A stretch of 64,000 nt of DNA, taken from contig NZ_PHNC01000031.1 in assembly GCF_003121295.1 (NCBI RefSeq), positions 312,439 through 376,438 on the forward strand, given 5' to 3'. The stretch is from Streptomyces orinoci (lineage in GTDB: Bacteria; Actinomycetota; Actinomycetes; Streptomycetales; Streptomycetaceae). Under the pieces are notes generated by a model. It saw only the letters and a program-made list of their open reading frames with translations, was not told where the DNA came from and did not search any database. Position numbers and translations under genes: made by a program. Below are positions 47,709 through 56,556 of this stretch, in pieces. Positions within the stretch are counted from its first letter, which is position 1, and every line of letters begins with the position of its first letter.

Positions 47709-48026
47709 ATGAAGGCGTTCCGGCTGGACGAGCTGGAGGCGGAGCGGGCCGCCAACAACGGGGCGTATCTGCAGTTTCTGCGGGAGCGCAATATGTCGGT
47801 GGGGCTCTACGCCCTGGACGCCGGCAGCCCGGACCCCCAGGGGCCGCACCAGCAGGACGAGGTCTACCTGGTGATGAGCGGCCGGGCGTCGATCACGGTG
47901 GGCACCGAGACCACCGAGGTGGGGCGGGGCAGTGTGGTGTACGTCCCGGCGGGGCAGCCGCACCGTTTCCACCACATCAGCGAGGACCTCAGGGTTCTGG
48001 TGGTCTTCTCTCCCCCTGAGAGCTGA
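47709..48026 (+). CDS. Cupin domain protein
   Basis: A 105-residue single cupin barrel. Motif 1: GPHQQDEVYLVMSGRASITVG; motif 2: GSVVYVPAGQPHRFHHI. The metal ligands (His, Glu, His) are visible. Probable metal-binding protein of unknown substrate. GAGGAAG lies before ATG 47709. Confidence 0.82.
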   Translation: MKAFRLDELEAERAANNGAYLQFLRERNMSVGLYALDAGSPDPQGPHQQDEVYLVMSGRASITVGTETTEVGRGSVVYVPAGQPHRFHHISEDLRVLVVFSPPES

Positions 48027-48180
48027 GCCCGGCCTCCCCCATCCCGTAGGGGTCCGCTCAGGGGTCTACGGGGGCCGCGAGGCCCCCGCCGGGCCCCCTC
48101 GCCGCCCTAGCATCGACAGCAGACGGAAGCGGCTTCCCGCTCCGCAACCATCAATGACGCACAGGAGAGCAGGGGACGAC

Positions 48181-48399
48181 ATGACGGAGAAGGGGATACT
48201 CGCGGGGCTGCCTTGGTGGGTCCAGTGGATTGTGCTGCCGGTCCTGGTGATCGCGGTGTGCGGCTCGCTGATCCTGAGTGTGCTGGGCTTCCTGATCAGC
48301 CTGGTGTTCAAGGCCCTGTTGCTGGTGGCGCTGATCGGCGGCCTGATCTTCGTCTTCAAGAAGTTCACCTCCTCCTCGTCCTCCAGGGGCGACTGGTAG
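48181..48399 (+). CDS. DUF5326 family small membrane protein
   Basis: A 72-residue protein: PWWVQWIVLPVLVIAVCGSL, then LGFLISLVFKALLLVALIGG and the family C-terminus FKKFTSSSSSRGDW. This is the streptomycete-specific DUF5326. Function unknown. A short perfect hairpin follows. Confidence 0.85.
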   Translation: MTEKGILAGLPWWVQWIVLPVLVIAVCGSLILSVLGFLISLVFKALLLVALIGGLIFVFKKFTSSSSSRGDW

Positions 48400-49024
48400 G
48401 CGCATGACGGCACATGGGCCCCGGGGTGTCCGATGCCCGCGCCGAACTCGGCGCGGGCCGGACGGACTCCGGCGGTTCGGTGTATTTGTCGCTTCGGCGT
48501 CTTTCGCTGACTGTGCCCGCCGATTTAAGTCCTCGGCGGAATTCGGGTGGTTCGTCAACTCAGCGCGGTAATGCCCGGGGTGTACTTTTCCCGTCAGCGG
48601 CTACCGGCCTTTCACCCCGGCACCGCGTGTGCGAGCGGGCGCCTTGCGGCTTCTGCCCGTCCTGTCCATCTCGCCACGATTCCAACCTGTTTGCCTGTGA
48701 CAGGAGTAAGTCCTCGGTACTGCTTGCCGCCCGTGTTTCGCCCGCACGTCCGGCGGTTGGCCGTCCGGATTCCCAGCAGCCCTGCCCCGGCTGCCACTTT
48801 GGCCAGTTCCTCGCTGTTGCCCGGAACCGATTCTGCCGGGAACGACTCCGCCCCGTAGTCGAGTCGCTACGCTCCAGAGTCGGAGAGCTCGTACTCTCAG
48901 TCTCTATCGGTAACTGAAAAATCACTCCTTGTGATCCGGGCCACCTTGTTGTCAGACTATGGCGTCATTAGAGGGTCATGAGGATCCAATCCCGGCCAAA
49001 CCGACGAAGACGGGGCATTGGGCG
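48400..49024. other. 625-base gap before ssgA
   Basis: It holds a hairpin at 48435-48458 and the ssgA control region. In S. coelicolor, as I recall, the IclR-type activator gene ssgR sits just upstream of ssgA. I see no ssgR-like frame here, and the frames present (48414-48917 and antisense) have no recognisable domain. Two copies of TAAGTCCTCGG occur (near 48525 and 48707). Confidence 0.6.
48435..48458 (+). terminator. Hairpin after the DUF5326 gene
   Basis: GCCCGCGCCGA (48435-48445), AC, TCGGCGCGGGC (48448-48458): a perfect 11-bp stem, 36 bases after the stop codon. Confidence 0.6.
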
Positions 49025-49471
49025 ATGCGCGACACAGTTCAGGCAGAAGTGATCATGACGTTCCTCGTCTCCGAGGAGCTGTCCTTCCGTATCCCGGTGG
49101 AGCTGGGCTACGACAGCAGCGACCCCTATGCGGTGAAGTTCACCTTTCATCTCCCCGGCGATGCGCCGGTGACGTGGGCGTTCGCAAGGGAGTTGCTGCT
49201 GGACGGGCTGAGCCAGCCGTCCGGCGAGGGCGATGTGCATATCGCCCCCGCCTCCGCGCAGCATCTGTCGGACGTCTTCATCCGGCTGCAAGTGGGCGGC
49301 GAGGGCGCGCTGTTCCGGGCCGGTGCGGCCCCGCTGGTGGCCTTCCTGGACCGCACCGACCGAGTGGCCCCGCTGGGCGAGGAGCACTCGGTCGCCGACT
49401 TCGACTACGAGCTGGCCGCCGCGCTGGACAGCATCCTTGCGGGCAACCCCGAGGGCCAGAACGCGGGTTAA
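49025..49471 (+). CDS. ssgA: SsgA-type sporulation/cell division regulator
   Basis: A 148-residue SsgA-like protein (SALP). The hallmarks are MTFLVSEELSFRIPVELGYD, DPYAVKFTFHLPGDAPVTWAFARELLLDGL and VAFLDRTDRVAPLGEEH. SsgA recruits SsgB and thereby FtsZ in sporulation-specific division of aerial hyphae. These sequences fit SsgA itself better than SsgB. ATG 49025 (MRDTVQAEVIMTFLV) agrees with the family start; an ATG at 49055 is possible. The neighbour thiC is 3.7 kb downstream as in other Streptomyces, but no ssgR regulator is adjacent. Confidence 0.88.
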   Translation: MRDTVQAEVIMTFLVSEELSFRIPVELGYDSSDPYAVKFTFHLPGDAPVTWAFARELLLDGLSQPSGEGDVHIAPASAQHLSDVFIRLQVGGEGALFRAGAAPLVAFLDRTDRVAPLGEEHSVADFDYELAAALDSILAGNPEGQNAG

Positions 49472-49506
49472 CCCCGCGCCCCGCCAGGCGCCCCACCAGG
49501 GGCCCA

Positions 49507-49686
49507 CCAGGGGCGCGGGAGCGCTGCTCAATATGCGGCTCCCGCCGCGTGGGCGTGCCCAGCCACGTACGTCCCGCACCCGGCAATCGCACCGGGGCGC
49601 CCCGCCAGGGGCGCGGGGCGCTGCTCAATATGCGGCTCCGCCGCGTGGGCGCGCCCAGCCACGAACGACGCGCACCCGGCAAACGC
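49507..49686. repeat. Two copies of an extragenic GC-rich repeat
   Basis: Copy 1 (49507-49590) and copy 2 (49605-49686) share CTGCTCAATATGCGGCTC and most of the flanking sequence. They fill the 217-base gap between ssgA and the flotillin gene. This type resembles dispersed extragenic repeats I recall from Streptomyces genomes. Confidence 0.8.
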
Positions 49687-49688
49687 GC

Positions 49689-51269
49689 TCAGCCCTCCCC
49701 GGCCGAGTCACCCTCCCCCGCACCCTCTTCGGAAGGCTCCGCCTCAACCCGCACCCGCTCGGCCCGCGGCGAAGCCGCACCGTCCCCGGCCACCCCGGCC
49801 GAACCCGGCACCCCAACCGGATCCGCCACCCCGGCCGAACCCGGCACCGTACTCGCCGGCCCCATGGACGCCAGCAACTGGCGTGCCAGCCCCAGCCCCG
49901 TACCCCCCATGGTCAGCGCCTTCGCCAGCATGTCGGACACCCCGTCCGCCCCATTGAGCAGCACCATGTGCTCGACACTGCCAAACGCTTCCGCCCCGGC
50001 CCGGACGATCTCCGGCCAGTTCTCGGCCAGTTGCTGGGCCACCACCGCGTCCTGGTTGTCCGCCAGCGCCAGGGCCCGGGCCTTGATGGCCTCCGCCTCG
50101 GCCAGGCCCTTGGCCCGGGCCGCCTCCGCGGCCGCCAGACCCTTCGCGCGGGCCGCCGCGGCCTCCGCCTCACCCGTGGCCCTGGTCGCCTCGGCCGCCG
50201 CCGTGCCCCGCGCCTTGGTGGCCTCCGCCTCGGCCGAGGCCGCCGCCTTCACCCGGGTCGCCTCGGCCGCGGCCGCCAGCTCCGTCTCCCGGGCCTGGGC
50301 CTGGGCGGCCGAGATCCGGGCATCCCGCTCGGCCTCGGCCAGCGTCCGCTTCTCGTAAGCCGCCGCATCGGCCGGCTTGCGCACCTCCGCCTGGAGCTGC
50401 TGCTCCTTGCGGTGTGCCGCCAGCTCGGCCACCCGGGTCTCCTGGACCACCACCTCCTGGCGGGCCGCCGCCTCCGCCAGCGGCCCGGCCTGCCGGGCCT
50501 TGGCCGCCGCGCTGTCCCGCTCGGCCTGGTAACCGGCCTGGAGGATCTCGCTGTCCCGCTTGGCCTGTGCCATCCGGGCCGCCGCCTGCTGCTCCGCCTC
50601 GGTGGCCAGCCGGTCCGCCTCGGCCTGGGCGATCCGGGCGTCCCGCTGCACCGCCGCCGCATGCGGGGCGGAGAGGTTCTTGATGTAACCGGTGGGGTCC
50701 TGGATCTCATGGATCTGGAGCGAATCGATGATCAGGCCCAGCTTCTCCATCTCCGTGCCGGAGGCGGCCCGGGTCTCCCCGGTCAGCCGCTCCCGGTCCC
50801 GGATCATGTCCTCCACGGTGAGCCCGCCGACGATGGACCGCAGATGACCGGCGAAGACGTTGTGCACCCGGTCGGCCATCACCTTCTGCTGGTCCAGAAA
50901 GCGCCGGGCGGCATTGGCGATGGACACCAGATCATCGCCGACCTTGAATATCACCACGCCATGGACCTTGAGTGGAATGCCCTGCTTTGTCACGCAATCC
51001 ACATGCAGATCGGCCTCGTTGAGGTCCAGCGACAGCTTGCGCACCGCCTGCACCCCGGGCAGCACCAAGGTGCCCCGGCCGGTGACGATCCGGAAGCCCA
51101 TGCCCTCGCCCAGACCCTCGGTGCGGTGCTTGGAACCGGAGATGACCAGCGCCTCATTGGGCTCCGCCACCCGCCACATCAGCTTGAACAAGCCGATCAG
51201 CACGGCGGCCGCGACGACCACGACCCCCGCGACGACTCCGAAGAACACAGTTGAACCCCCCTCTGTCAT
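49689..51269 (-). CDS. Flotillin-like SPFH membrane scaffold protein
   Basis: A 526-residue flotillin. N-terminal membrane segment (VFFGVVAGVVVVAAAVLIGLF), SPFH domain (about 30-200: PNEALVISGSKHRTEG, VCVHV-like VDCVTKQGIPLKVHGVVIF), then a long Ala/Glu coiled-coil (220-410) and a variable C-terminus with Val-Pro-Gly-Ser-Ala-Gly repeats. Flotillins organise membrane domains. The next genes upstream on the same strand are a small NfeD-like and a YibE/F protein. Confidence 0.88.
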   Translation of the reverse strand: MTEGGSTVFFGVVAGVVVVAAAVLIGLFKLMWRVAEPNEALVISGSKHRTEGLGEGMGFRIVTGRGTLVLPGVQAVRKLSLDLNEADLHVDCVTKQGIPLKVHGVVIFKVGDDLVSIANAARRFLDQQKVMADRVHNVFAGHLRSIVGGLTVEDMIRDRERLTGETRAASGTEMEKLGLIIDSLQIHEIQDPTGYIKNLSAPHAAAVQRDARIAQAEADRLATEAEQQAAARMAQAKRDSEILQAGYQAERDSAAAKARQAGPLAEAAARQEVVVQETRVAELAAHRKEQQLQAEVRKPADAAAYEKRTLAEAERDARISAAQAQARETELAAAAEATRVKAAASAEAEATKARGTAAAEATRATGEAEAAAARAKGLAAAEAARAKGLAEAEAIKARALALADNQDAVVAQQLAENWPEIVRAGAEAFGSVEHMVLLNGADGVSDMLAKALTMGGTGLGLARQLLASMGPASTVPGSAGVADPVGVPGSAGVAGDGAASPRAERVRVEAEPSEEGAGEGDSAGEG

Positions 51270-51345
51270 ACGCCCTTGAACAGGGCAAGATGATCAATTC
51301 CCCTGGAAACAACGGGGCATGGGCCGGCCGCACAGAACGCGGCGG

Positions 51346-51552
51346 TCAGCCGCCGTCATAGGCGGCGGTCACATAGACCGTGCGCGGCGGCTGGTAGTCC
51401 ACCACCATCACCATCGTGCCCCGCTCCAGCCGGGTGCCGGGCTCCGCCGGATACGCCAGGAACGCCTCCGCGCCGCCCCGTACCCGGACAATCACCTCGC
51501 CCACCAGTCCGGGACCCACTGTCCCGCTGACTCTGCCCAGTTCACCGACCAC
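51346..51552 (-). CDS. Small NfeD-like OB-fold protein
   Basis: A 68-residue protein, GELGRVSGTVGPGLVGEVIV, GGAEAFLAYPAEPGTRLERGTMVMVVDYQPPRTVYV: a small beta-barrel like the C-terminal OB domain of NfeD. NfeD proteins pair with SPFH proteins, and the flotillin gene is just downstream. GTG 51552 is preferred because GGGGGA precedes it; an upstream GTG at 51579 is possible. The TM part of NfeD is absent. Confidence 0.65.
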   Translation of the reverse strand: MVGELGRVSGTVGPGLVGEVIVRVRGGAEAFLAYPAEPGTRLERGTMVMVVDYQPPRTVYVTAAYDGG

Positions 51553-51589
51553 CGGTGATCCCCCGTTCTCCCCCAACACCGGCCGCGGT

Positions 51590-52951
51590 TCAGCCGGCTC
51601 GGCGCCGGTGCCCGCCCCTGGCTCTTGCCCTGCCCCTTGCCCCGGGACGCCGCCCGGTACTCACAGTGTGGCGGTCGGCACTGACAACCAGCGCCGCCAG
51701 GGCGGTGGTCACCGGCACCGAGAGCACCAGCCCGATGCTGCCGATCAGGGTGCGGACGATCTCCTCCGCCACCAACTCGCTGTTGGCCACGGTGCTCACC
51801 CCGCTGTCCGCGATGGAGAACAGCAGCAACAGCGGCAGCGAGGCCCCCGCGTAGGCCATCACCAGGGTGTTGACCACCGAGGCGATGTGATCCCGTCCGA
51901 TGCGCATCCCGGAACCGTACAGTTTGCGCCAACTCGCCGAGGGATCGGCCTCCTTCAGCTCCCACACCGCCGAAGTCTGGGTCACCGTCACATCGTCCAG
52001 CACCCCCAGCGAGCCGATGATGATCCCCGCCAGCAGCAGCCCCCTGATCTCGATATGCGGATACAGGGTGTGCACCAGACCGGTCTGGTCGTCGGTGTCC
52101 CCGGTCAGATGGGCCCAGCCGATGAACAGCGAACCCAGCAGCCCGATCACCAGCAGTGAGCCCAGCGTCCCCAGCACCGCCACCGAGGTACGGGCGTTGA
52201 GGCCATGGCACAGATAGAGCGCCATCAGCATGATGGCGCTGCCGCCGATCACCGCCACCAGCAGGGGGTCCGAACCCTGCAGGATGGCCGGCAGGATGAA
52301 CAGGGTCAGCAGCCCGAAGCTGAGCACCAGCGCCACCAGGGCGAACACCCCGCGCAGCCGTCCGATGACCACCACCGCCAGGGCGAATACCCCGGCCAGC
52401 ACGCCCATCGGCAGCTTGCGGTCCACATCCATCACCGAATAGCGCAGATTCGGCGGGGCCTTGGGGGCATAGGCCAGCACCACCTTCTGCCCCACCGAGT
52501 AGTGCCGGGAGGCGCCGGGCTGCACGATCTCGTCAAAAGTGCGCCCCTGGTCCGGCCCCGAGGCGACCTCCACGGTGGTCTTCTCGCACGGCCCCTGCAC
52601 CGGTGCGGGCTGGCCCTGCCCCTGCGGCGGGGCGGCGGGCTGGGCGCCCAGGGCGGCGCAGTCGGCCCGCTGCACGCCCACCACCCGCCCCGCGCGCGTC
52701 TGTTGGTCCAGCCCCACCCCCGAGTGCTGGTGCGGTGGCGCGCCGCCCGGCCAGAGCACCACCAGCCCGGTGGCCACCGCCAGGGCGAAGGGGATCAGTA
52801 CCGCGGCGATCACCTTGCGCAGATGCGCGGAGACCGGGGCGGCCGGACCATGCGCATGCGCATGGGAGTGCCCGGGGGCGTGGGTGTGCTCGTGCGCGGG
52901 GGAGTGCGCCGGGGGTGGGGGCGCAGGGGGCACGGGATCGGTGCGGCTCAC
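51590..52951 (-). CDS. YibE/F family membrane protein
   Basis: A 453-residue YibE/F-like transport protein. A His-rich cytoplasmic N-terminus (HSPAHEHTHAPGHSHAHAHG) precedes a first membrane segment and a 110-residue extracytoplasmic domain. About seven more hydrophobic segments follow, with the family motif GVLDDVTVTQTSAVWEL. The His stretch may bind metal. GTG 52951 is preferred, since CATGAT lies about six bases before it (leaderless) and a longer frame would enter the TPP riboswitch region. Confidence 0.82.
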   Translation of the reverse strand: MSRTDPVPPAPPPPAHSPAHEHTHAPGHSHAHAHGPAAPVSAHLRKVIAAVLIPFALAVATGLVVLWPGGAPPHQHSGVGLDQQTRAGRVVGVQRADCAALGAQPAAPPQGQGQPAPVQGPCEKTTVEVASGPDQGRTFDEIVQPGASRHYSVGQKVVLAYAPKAPPNLRYSVMDVDRKLPMGVLAGVFALAVVVIGRLRGVFALVALVLSFGLLTLFILPAILQGSDPLLVAVIGGSAIMLMALYLCHGLNARTSVAVLGTLGSLLVIGLLGSLFIGWAHLTGDTDDQTGLVHTLYPHIEIRGLLLAGIIIGSLGVLDDVTVTQTSAVWELKEADPSASWRKLYGSGMRIGRDHIASVVNTLVMAYAGASLPLLLLFSIADSGVSTVANSELVAEEIVRTLIGSIGLVLSVPVTTALAALVVSADRHTVSTGRRPGARGRARARGGHRRRAG

Positions 52952-53019
52952 CGCCGCATCATGCCAAGGCCCACTGGCCGTGTCCCCGGGCGAGGCGTTA
53001 GCGTGGTGCCACCTTTGCA

Positions 53020-53137
53020 ATCGCGGGAGCTCGGAGCACCGGGCTGAGAGGGCGCTGACCTCCGTACGAAGAACAGGTACGGAAGCCGCTGCGTCGACCG
53101 CCGAACCTGTTACCGGGTAATGCCGGCGTAGGGAGTT
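53020..53137 (+). promoter_or_regulatory. TPP riboswitch (THI element) of thiC
   Basis: Conserved blocks CACCGGGCTGAGAGG (53037-53051) and GAACCTGTTACCGGGTAATGCCGGCGTAGGGAG (within 53103-53135) give the TPP-binding core, with a long variable hairpin between them. The last base is about 9 bases before the thiC start, so it probably acts on translation or on early termination. Confidence 0.93.
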
Positions 53138-53145
53138 ACGGTCTT

Positions 53146-54939
53146 ATGGCCACGCAGGACGCACACACGTCTGCAACCACGTCCACCCACATGTCCGCCG
53201 ATGCCTCCGCCGAGCGGATCGGCTGGCACAAGGACTACCTCACCGGCTCACGGCCGGACCTCAGGGTGCCGGTGCGCCGGGTGCATCTCAGCAATGGACG
53301 GGACGTCCGGCTGTACGACACCTCCGGCCCCTACACCGACCCCGCCGTGGCGACGGATGTACGGCGCGGGCTGGCCCCGCTCCGGGAGAACTGGATCATC
53401 GCCCGGGGCGACACCGAGGAGTACTCCGGACGCCCCGTCCGCCCCGAGGACGACGGCATCAAGCACACCTCGCCGCGCGGGGGACTGCGCAATCTGGACG
53501 CCGTCTTCCCCGGCCGCCCCCGCCAGCCGCGCCGCGGCCGGGACGGCGCCGCGGTGACCCAGCTCGCCTATGCCCGGCGCGGCGAGATCACCGCCGAGAT
53601 GGAATATGTCGCGCTGCGCGAAAACGTCTCCCCCGAGGTCGTCCGGGAGGAGATCGCCGCGGGCCGGGCGGTGCTCCCGGCCAACGTCAACCACCCCGAA
53701 ATCGAGCCGATGATCATCGGCAAGCGGTTCCTGGTGAAGGTCAACGCCAACATCGGCAACTCCGCGGTCACTTCCTCCATCGAGGAGGAGGTGGAGAAGA
53801 TGACCTGGGCCACCCGCTGGGGCGCCGACACGGTGATGGATCTCTCCACCGGCCGCAATATCCACACCACCCGGGAGTGGGTGCTGCGCAACTCCCCCGT
53901 CCCCATCGGCACCGTGCCGCTCTACCAGGCCCTGGAGAAGGTGGACGGCAAGGCCGAGGAACTGAGCTGGGAGATCTACAAGGACACGGTCATCGAGCAG
54001 GCCGAGCAGGGCGTGGACTATATGACCGTGCACGCCGGAGTGCTGCTGCGCTACGTTCCGCTCACCGCCCGCCGCAAGACCGGCATCGTCTCCCGCGGTG
54101 GCTCCATCATGGCGGCCTGGTGCCTGGCCCACCACAAGGAGTCCTTCCTCTACGAGAACTTCGAGGAGCTCTGCGAGATCCTCGCCTCCTATGACGTCAC
54201 CTTCTCCCTGGGGGACGGGCTGCGCCCCGGCTGTATCGCGGACGCCAACGACGAGGCGCAGTTCGCCGAGTTGAGGACGCTGGGTGAGCTGAACACCATC
54301 GCCAAGCGGCACCACGTCCAGACGATGATCGAGGGCCCGGGCCATGTCCCGATGCACAAGATCAAGGAGAACATCGACCTCCAGCAGGAGATCTGCGAGG
54401 AGGCCCCGTTCTACACCCTGGGCCCGCTGACCACCGATGTGGCCCCGGCCTACGACCACATCACCTCCGGCATCGGTGCCGCGATGATCGCCTGGTGGGG
54501 CACCGCGATGCTCTGCTACGTCACGCCCAAGGAGCATCTGGGCCTGCCGGACCGGGACGACGTCAAGACCGGCGTCATCACCTACAAGATCGCCGCCCAT
54601 GCGGCGGACCTGGCCAAGGGCCATCCGGACGCCCAGGAATGGGATGACGCGCTGTCCGACGCCCGTTTCGAGTTCCGCTGGGAGGACCAGTTCAACCTGG
54701 CCATGGACCCCGAGACGGCCCGCGCCTTCCATGACGCCACCCTGCCGGCCGAACCGGCGAAGACGGCGCACTTCTGCTCGATGTGCGGGCCCAAGTTCTG
54801 CTCCATGCGCATCTCCCAGGACATCCGCCGGGAGCATGGCGGCGAACTGTCGGCCGCCGAGGTCGAGGCCGGAATGGCGGCGAAGTCAAAGGAGTTCGCC
54901 CAGGCGGGCAACAGGGTCTACCTGCCGATCGCCGACTAG
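53146..54939 (+). CDS. thiC: Phosphomethylpyrimidine synthase ThiC
   Basis: A 597-residue radical-SAM enzyme that converts aminoimidazole ribotide to hydroxymethylpyrimidine phosphate in thiamine synthesis. The core has AYARRGEITAEMEYVALREN, NANIGNSAVTSSIEEEVEKM, MTVHAGVLLRYVPLT and EGPGHVPMHKIKEN. The C-terminal CSMCGPKFC is the Cys-x2-Cys-x4-Cys motif of the ThiC 4Fe-4S cluster. It is under the TPP riboswitch, so thiamine pyrophosphate represses it. A good hairpin terminator follows. Confidence 0.97.
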   Translation: MATQDAHTSATTSTHMSADASAERIGWHKDYLTGSRPDLRVPVRRVHLSNGRDVRLYDTSGPYTDPAVATDVRRGLAPLRENWIIARGDTEEYSGRPVRPEDDGIKHTSPRGGLRNLDAVFPGRPRQPRRGRDGAAVTQLAYARRGEITAEMEYVALRENVSPEVVREEIAAGRAVLPANVNHPEIEPMIIGKRFLVKVNANIGNSAVTSSIEEEVEKMTWATRWGADTVMDLSTGRNIHTTREWVLRNSPVPIGTVPLYQALEKVDGKAEELSWEIYKDTVIEQAEQGVDYMTVHAGVLLRYVPLTARRKTGIVSRGGSIMAAWCLAHHKESFLYENFEELCEILASYDVTFSLGDGLRPGCIADANDEAQFAELRTLGELNTIAKRHHVQTMIEGPGHVPMHKIKENIDLQQEICEEAPFYTLGPLTTDVAPAYDHITSGIGAAMIAWWGTAMLCYVTPKEHLGLPDRDDVKTGVITYKIAAHAADLAKGHPDAQEWDDALSDARFEFRWEDQFNLAMDPETARAFHDATLPAEPAKTAHFCSMCGPKFCSMRISQDIRREHGGELSAAEVEAGMAAKSKEFAQAGNRVYLPIAD

Positions 54940-54945
54940 CTGAAA

Positions 54946-54980
54946 GCCGGAGGGCTCCACCACACGGAGAGCCCTCCGGC
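54946..54980 (+). terminator. thiC terminator
   Basis: GCCGGAGGGCTC (54946-54957) pairs with GAGCCCTCCGGC (54969-54980), six bases after the thiC stop. Confidence 0.85.
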
Positions 54981-55161
54981 CTGCGTCTGCATGACGACAG
55001 TCGGGCAGCTGGGTCAACGGGGCGTGATCAGTTCCAGGTGTGCCGTAGCCGAGCTGGACAAGCTGTCCAGGATCGCACGCTGCTTGACGTCGCGGACGCC
55101 CCGAGGAGACGCTGGTCCGCGGTCCGAGAGAGCGGTCATAACCCCCGTGATGGAGCAGGCG

Positions 55162-55518
55162 ATGCGAATCGGCGCTGATCAGGTGCAGCTGGACGAGTAC
55201 GGGCGCACCTGTTACCAAGACGCACTCTTCACCGGCGAGGTCGAGAGTCACGCGGACAGCGGGCAGCTGGTGATGCTCTTCAGCTACGCCGACGGCATCG
55301 AACACGGGCCGCAGCAGGCGTGGTGGCCGGACGGGACCAAGCAGACCGAGGGCGTCACCCGGATGGGCGCCGCCGTGGGTGAGTGGCGGCACTGGCACTC
55401 CAACGGCCGGCTGTCGGAGCTGGTCGTCCTGGACGAGCACGGCCGGCTGATGAGCAGAAAGCGCTGGAACGCCGCCGGTGAGCTCACCATGGACAGAGCG
55501 ATCCGCCGACCCGGCTGA
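55162..55518 (+). CDS. YwqK-like (MORN-repeat) small protein
   Basis: A 118-residue protein of the YwqK family, sometimes called antitoxin-like. MORN-type repeats: SYADGIEHGPQQAWWPDG, GAAVGEWRHWHSNGRLSE and LDEHGRLMSRKRWNAAGE. No toxin gene is adjacent, so the toxin-antitoxin name is not supported here. The ATG at 55162 follows a GGAG site at 55152. Confidence 0.65.
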   Translation: MRIGADQVQLDEYGRTCYQDALFTGEVESHADSGQLVMLFSYADGIEHGPQQAWWPDGTKQTEGVTRMGAAVGEWRHWHSNGRLSELVVLDEHGRLMSRKRWNAAGELTMDRAIRRPG

Positions 55519-55637
55519 TCCGGCCGCGCCGGGCGAGCCGGCCTGAGGTTTCAACGCTCGACCGAGTCAACCGAGTTACTCGTCCTGGCCCGGCAGTCTG
55601 TGGGGCCGAGGCCCAGCGGGTGATGCCAGGCCCGTCG

Positions 55638-56099
55638 TCAGCGGACGAAGATCCGGTGCGGATTGCGGGTGGCGGCGGGCTGGTCCCGGTCCAGGCCGGC
55701 CCCCGGGTACGCCTTGCTCGCGCTCCTCACCCCGAAGCTGCCGAGCACGGCGCACAAGCCGGTCACGCCGGCCAGGCCGGGAACAGCGCCGCCGCCCCCG
55801 ATGAGGCAGGCGGTCACGATCAGGGCCACCCCGGCCAGGAGCATGACCCAGCCGAGCATGCTGCGGTTCTGCTTCTTCTGCGCCGCGGTCGGCGCCGAGT
55901 CCAGCACGACCCTGACCGGGACGCGGCAGTGGCCGCAGACAGTGTCCAGGACGACGGACCCCGACTCCGGCCGGTGGGCCGCACCGAGCGGGAACAACTG
56001 CCACTGCGAGTGGTAGGTCGTGCTCCGCAGCCCTTCGGTGCGGGTCAGACTCGTCCGGTGGCCCAGGCGTAGCTGCGACACATGCACCGGCGTACTCAT
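55638..56099 (-). CDS. Hypothetical protein with two membrane segments
   Basis: A 153-residue protein. A Cys pair CGHC lies in the soluble N-terminal part (VVLDTVCGHCRVPVRVV), followed by two hydrophobic segments (MLGWVMLLAGVALIVTACLI, GLAGVTGLCAVLGSFGV). The start MSTPVHVSQLRLGHRTS follows GGGAGAC. No function known. Confidence 0.65.
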   Translation of the reverse strand: MSTPVHVSQLRLGHRTSLTRTEGLRSTTYHSQWQLFPLGAAHRPESGSVVLDTVCGHCRVPVRVVLDSAPTAAQKKQNRSMLGWVMLLAGVALIVTACLIGGGGAVPGLAGVTGLCAVLGSFGVRSASKAYPGAGLDRDQPAATRNPHRIFVR

Positions 56100-56556
56100 C
56101 GCTCTTGTCTCCCTCCCCGCACCCGGCTTCCCCAGGCGCCCCCGCGGTCGGCATGTTAGCGAACGAATGTATCCACCATCCGCCGCCCGGCGAGGACATC
56201 GGAGCCCGCGGCGAGGACCAGCCATCCGAGCAGGACGGGAGCCGGCAGCCCGCCTGGCTCTGTGCCCGGCAGAACCTTCCCGGCGGCCTGGCCGTGGCTT
56301 CCGTACCGAACGTGCCTTACGCGCCGGCGCCAGCCGTTGATCACCGACTCGGCCGTCACCGGGGCCGGGCGGGTGCCTGCTCGCGGGCCGGTCCGGCGGG
56401 GATTTTCTGGTGCTCATGGTGAGCATCACCGCCACACCGGACCGTAAGCAGGCGGAAACCCCGACTGCCGCCGTATAAACGGAAGTTCCCTCAATCGGGG
56501 CGGATCGGCCGGCTTCCGCTGCGTGAGCCGCTCGCTCGAATGCAAGAGCGGTCTGC
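56100..56556. other. 457-base gap without a supported gene
   Basis: Between two leftward genes. I see no ORF with protein-like composition, no tRNA and no clear repeat. A weak hairpin (CGCTC/GAGCG near 56531-56549) may end the 56557 gene. Confidence 0.4.

Noticed and set aside
48414..48925. Overlapping frames in the gap before ssgA as genes
   Set aside because: No ribosome site, no domain and unusual composition for coding DNA here.
54991..55161. Longer start for the YwqK-like gene
   Set aside because: The added N-terminus has no family resemblance, and the GGAG at 55152 supports ATG 55162.
55162..55518. Toxin-antitoxin pair
   Set aside because: The YwqK name implies an antitoxin, but no toxin-like gene lies beside it.
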